From Scytonematopsis contorta HA4267-MV1 (GTDB lineage Bacteria > Cyanobacteriota > Cyanobacteriia > Cyanobacteriales > Nostocaceae): 64,000 nt of DNA. The notes below the pieces were generated by a model that was given only the letters and a program-made list of their open reading frames with translations, was not told the origin of the DNA and did not search any database. The stretch spans positions 16,675-80,674 of the forward strand of contig JAHHIC010000082.1 of NCBI GenBank assembly GCA_019359035.1. The letters run 5' to 3'. A program made the translations under genes and the position numbers. Of the stretch, positions 62,790 to 64,000 are shown piece by piece; position 1 is the first letter of the stretch, and every line of letters starts with the position of its first letter.

Positions 62790-63335
62790 ATGTCCAATAA
62801 TTGGTCACAGGACGTTTACATAAAGGCTTATAAATTTGCGGCAATCGCACATCTGGGTCAAAAAGTCACAGGTACAGAAATCCCCTACATACAACATTTA
62901 AGTTTCGTGAGTATGGAAATAATTGCTGCTTTGAATGTAGAACAAGAACGAGATGAAAACCTGGCTGTTCAATGTGCTATTTTGCATGATGTGATTGAAG
63001 ACACTAGCGTAACCTTTGACCAAGTTAAAACAGAATTTGGATTACCTGTAGCTGATGGGGTACTCGCGTTAACCAAAGATGAAAGCTTAGCAAAAAATCT
63101 GCAAATCTCTGATAGCTTACGACGAATAAAAGAACAACCAGCAGAAATATGGATGGTAAAATTAGCCGACAGAATCAGCAATTTACAACCACCCCCACAG
63201 CATTGGACTCAAGCAAAGATTACTCGCTATAGAGAAGATGCGATTGAAATTTACGAAACTTTGAAAGAGGCAAGCCCATTTTTAGCTGAACGTTTGGCTA
63301 GTAAGATTGAAAATTATAAGGGCTTTATCAAGTAA
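62790..63335 (+). CDS. HD-domain hydrolase, SpoT/MESH1-like
   Basis: A 181-residue HD phosphohydrolase. His36 (YIQHLSFV), His66-Asp67 (ILHDVIEDT), Glu70/Asp71 and Asp127 (LADRISNL) form the manganese site of the (p)ppGpp hydrolase fold. No synthetase, TGS or ACT domain is attached, so it is a single-domain small alarmone-hydrolase-like protein. Activity on ppGpp or on NADPH-like substrates, as MESH1 shows, is possible but not proven. It follows the Excalibur gene by 164 bp. Confidence 0.85.
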   Translation: MSNNWSQDVYIKAYKFAAIAHLGQKVTGTEIPYIQHLSFVSMEIIAALNVEQERDENLAVQCAILHDVIEDTSVTFDQVKTEFGLPVADGVLALTKDESLAKNLQISDSLRRIKEQPAEIWMVKLADRISNLQPPPQHWTQAKITRYREDAIEIYETLKEASPFLAERLASKIENYKGFIK

Positions 63336-63447
63336 ATACCATTAATAATACTAGTATTCTATATAAAGCTTTACTCCTTGTGACTATTGAATTAGCAACG
63401 AGCAACTTAAGTTAGTATTCTTTGTTAAAATTTGTCTGACTGAGAAT

Positions 63448-63819
63448 TTATAAACTAAATTCATTCTTTATATTCTTAATAGTTTCATTCAGTTTTTTTG
63501 TATGAATCCAACCCACATAGCCTCCAAATATCATTTTGTTATGGGAATCAGCTAAAAATATATGTTTGACTTGTGCAGGATTTACATAAATTTTAACCAC
63601 CGTTTTATCTTTTAATGTAAAAAAGGGCATTGCTCTTTGGAAATCTCTACTATGAGCCATAGTTATACCAGGTGAATTGACCAATATTTCAACAACTTGT
63701 TGGGCTGTTTTAGAAATAGTAGAAGCAATTTCAGCCTCAGTATTCCATTCTTTTAAATAATCAATTGCTGTTTGAGATAAGCGAAAACCTTCTTCAAATG
63801 CACCAAATGCATTTAACAT
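63448..63819 (-). CDS. Hypothetical protein, about 123 residues
   Basis: A 123-residue protein that starts MLNAFGAFEEGFRLSQTAIDYLKEW. The first half is helical, the second (MPFFTLKDKTVVKIYVNPAQVKHIFLADSHNKMIFGGYVGW) forms beta strands. I do not recognise a family. Start fixed by AAGGAGATAAAA before ATG 63819; the frame opens 45 bp earlier. No neighbour on this strand; the final 180 bp of the window hold no gene. Confidence 0.6.
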   Translation of the reverse strand: MLNAFGAFEEGFRLSQTAIDYLKEWNTEAEIASTISKTAQQVVEILVNSPGITMAHSRDFQRAMPFFTLKDKTVVKIYVNPAQVKHIFLADSHNKMIFGGYVGWIHTKKLNETIKNIKNEFSL

Positions 63820-64000
63820 TTTTATCTCCTTATTTAATATTTTATTATCGTTTAAGTGCAACATTATTACTTATTAACCTACATTCCGCACCCAAACTGT
63901 CACAGAAGTGTTTTTACTGACTATTTTCTCTATATGAAGAGTAAAAAAACACTGACGTTGCCTGTATAGTCACATTATTTACCTATCTCAGATGATATTT

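Overview
The window looks like chromosomal DNA from a filamentous, probably heterocyst-forming cyanobacterium (Nostocales-like). The evidence is low GC with long AT-rich spacers, many heptanucleotide tandem arrays (CCCCACT, AATTCGC, ACCAATT, AGTCAAC types), a few GCGATCGC (HIP1) sites, and families typical of these organisms: DUF1822, pentapeptide-repeat, Uma2, TPR-CHAT and haemagglutinin-type exoproteins, a CrtO ketolase and a CYP110-like P450. No rRNA, tRNA, CRISPR array, integrase or intact insertion sequence was seen. All family calls come from reading the sequence, with no database search.

Layout. 1-6 kb: the tail of a glutathionyl-hydroquinone reductase, an ATP-grasp protein, an AvaI/BsoBI-type restriction-modification pair, a PD-(D/E)XK-like protein, a decayed histidine kinase and a Uma2 protein. 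6-15 kb: a secreted TPS/haemagglutinin exoprotein divergent from an exported TPR-CHAT protease-like protein, then a LysM mini-protein, an HTH protein with a sigma-region-4-like segment, and a DUF1822 protein. 15-21 kb: leuC-leuD, a pentapeptide-repeat protein, an NAD(P)-binding reductase-like protein, a peptidoglycan-binding mini-protein and a PIN toxin-antitoxin pair. 21-32 kb: a second, larger TPS exoprotein, higBA followed by a scrap of a third exoprotein tail, a CtpE-like P-type ATPase behind a 9-bp tandem repeat, a DUF3352 protein, a DUF2294 protein, and a receiver domain whose phospho-acceptor Asp is Glu.

33-44 kb: a saccharopine-dehydrogenase-like protein, another PD-(D/E)XK protein, an LRAT-like protein, an HNH pair, CYP110-crtO and a ThDP-dependent transketolase/phosphoketolase-like enzyme. 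45-50 kb: a compact minus-strand group (membrane desaturase, haem-oxygenase-fold di-iron enzyme, DUF3419/BtaA-like transferase, GNAT) that resembles an uncharacterised small-molecule or lipid pathway, next to cytosine deaminase. 51-54 kb: a kinase-like protein, a GH9 cellulase fused to RTX repeats, and a paralogue of the 3.9-kb nuclease-like protein. 54.8-59 kb: isocyanide synthase (isnA), its Fe/2OG partner (isnB) and a P450, the clearest natural-product locus here, followed by DUF924. 59-64 kb: two overlapping DUF488 genes downstream of a dual-OB protein, an Excalibur-domain protein, a SpoT-like HD hydrolase and hypotheticals.

The best candidates for undescribed biology are the isnA-isnB-P450 locus, the desaturase/di-iron/DUF3419/GNAT group, the dual-OB/DUF488 operon and the CHAT-exoprotein-HTH-DUF1822 neighbourhood. 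Short repeats shape many gene borders: several arrays touch start or stop codons, and one heptamer array has become coding sequence inside the CHAT gene.
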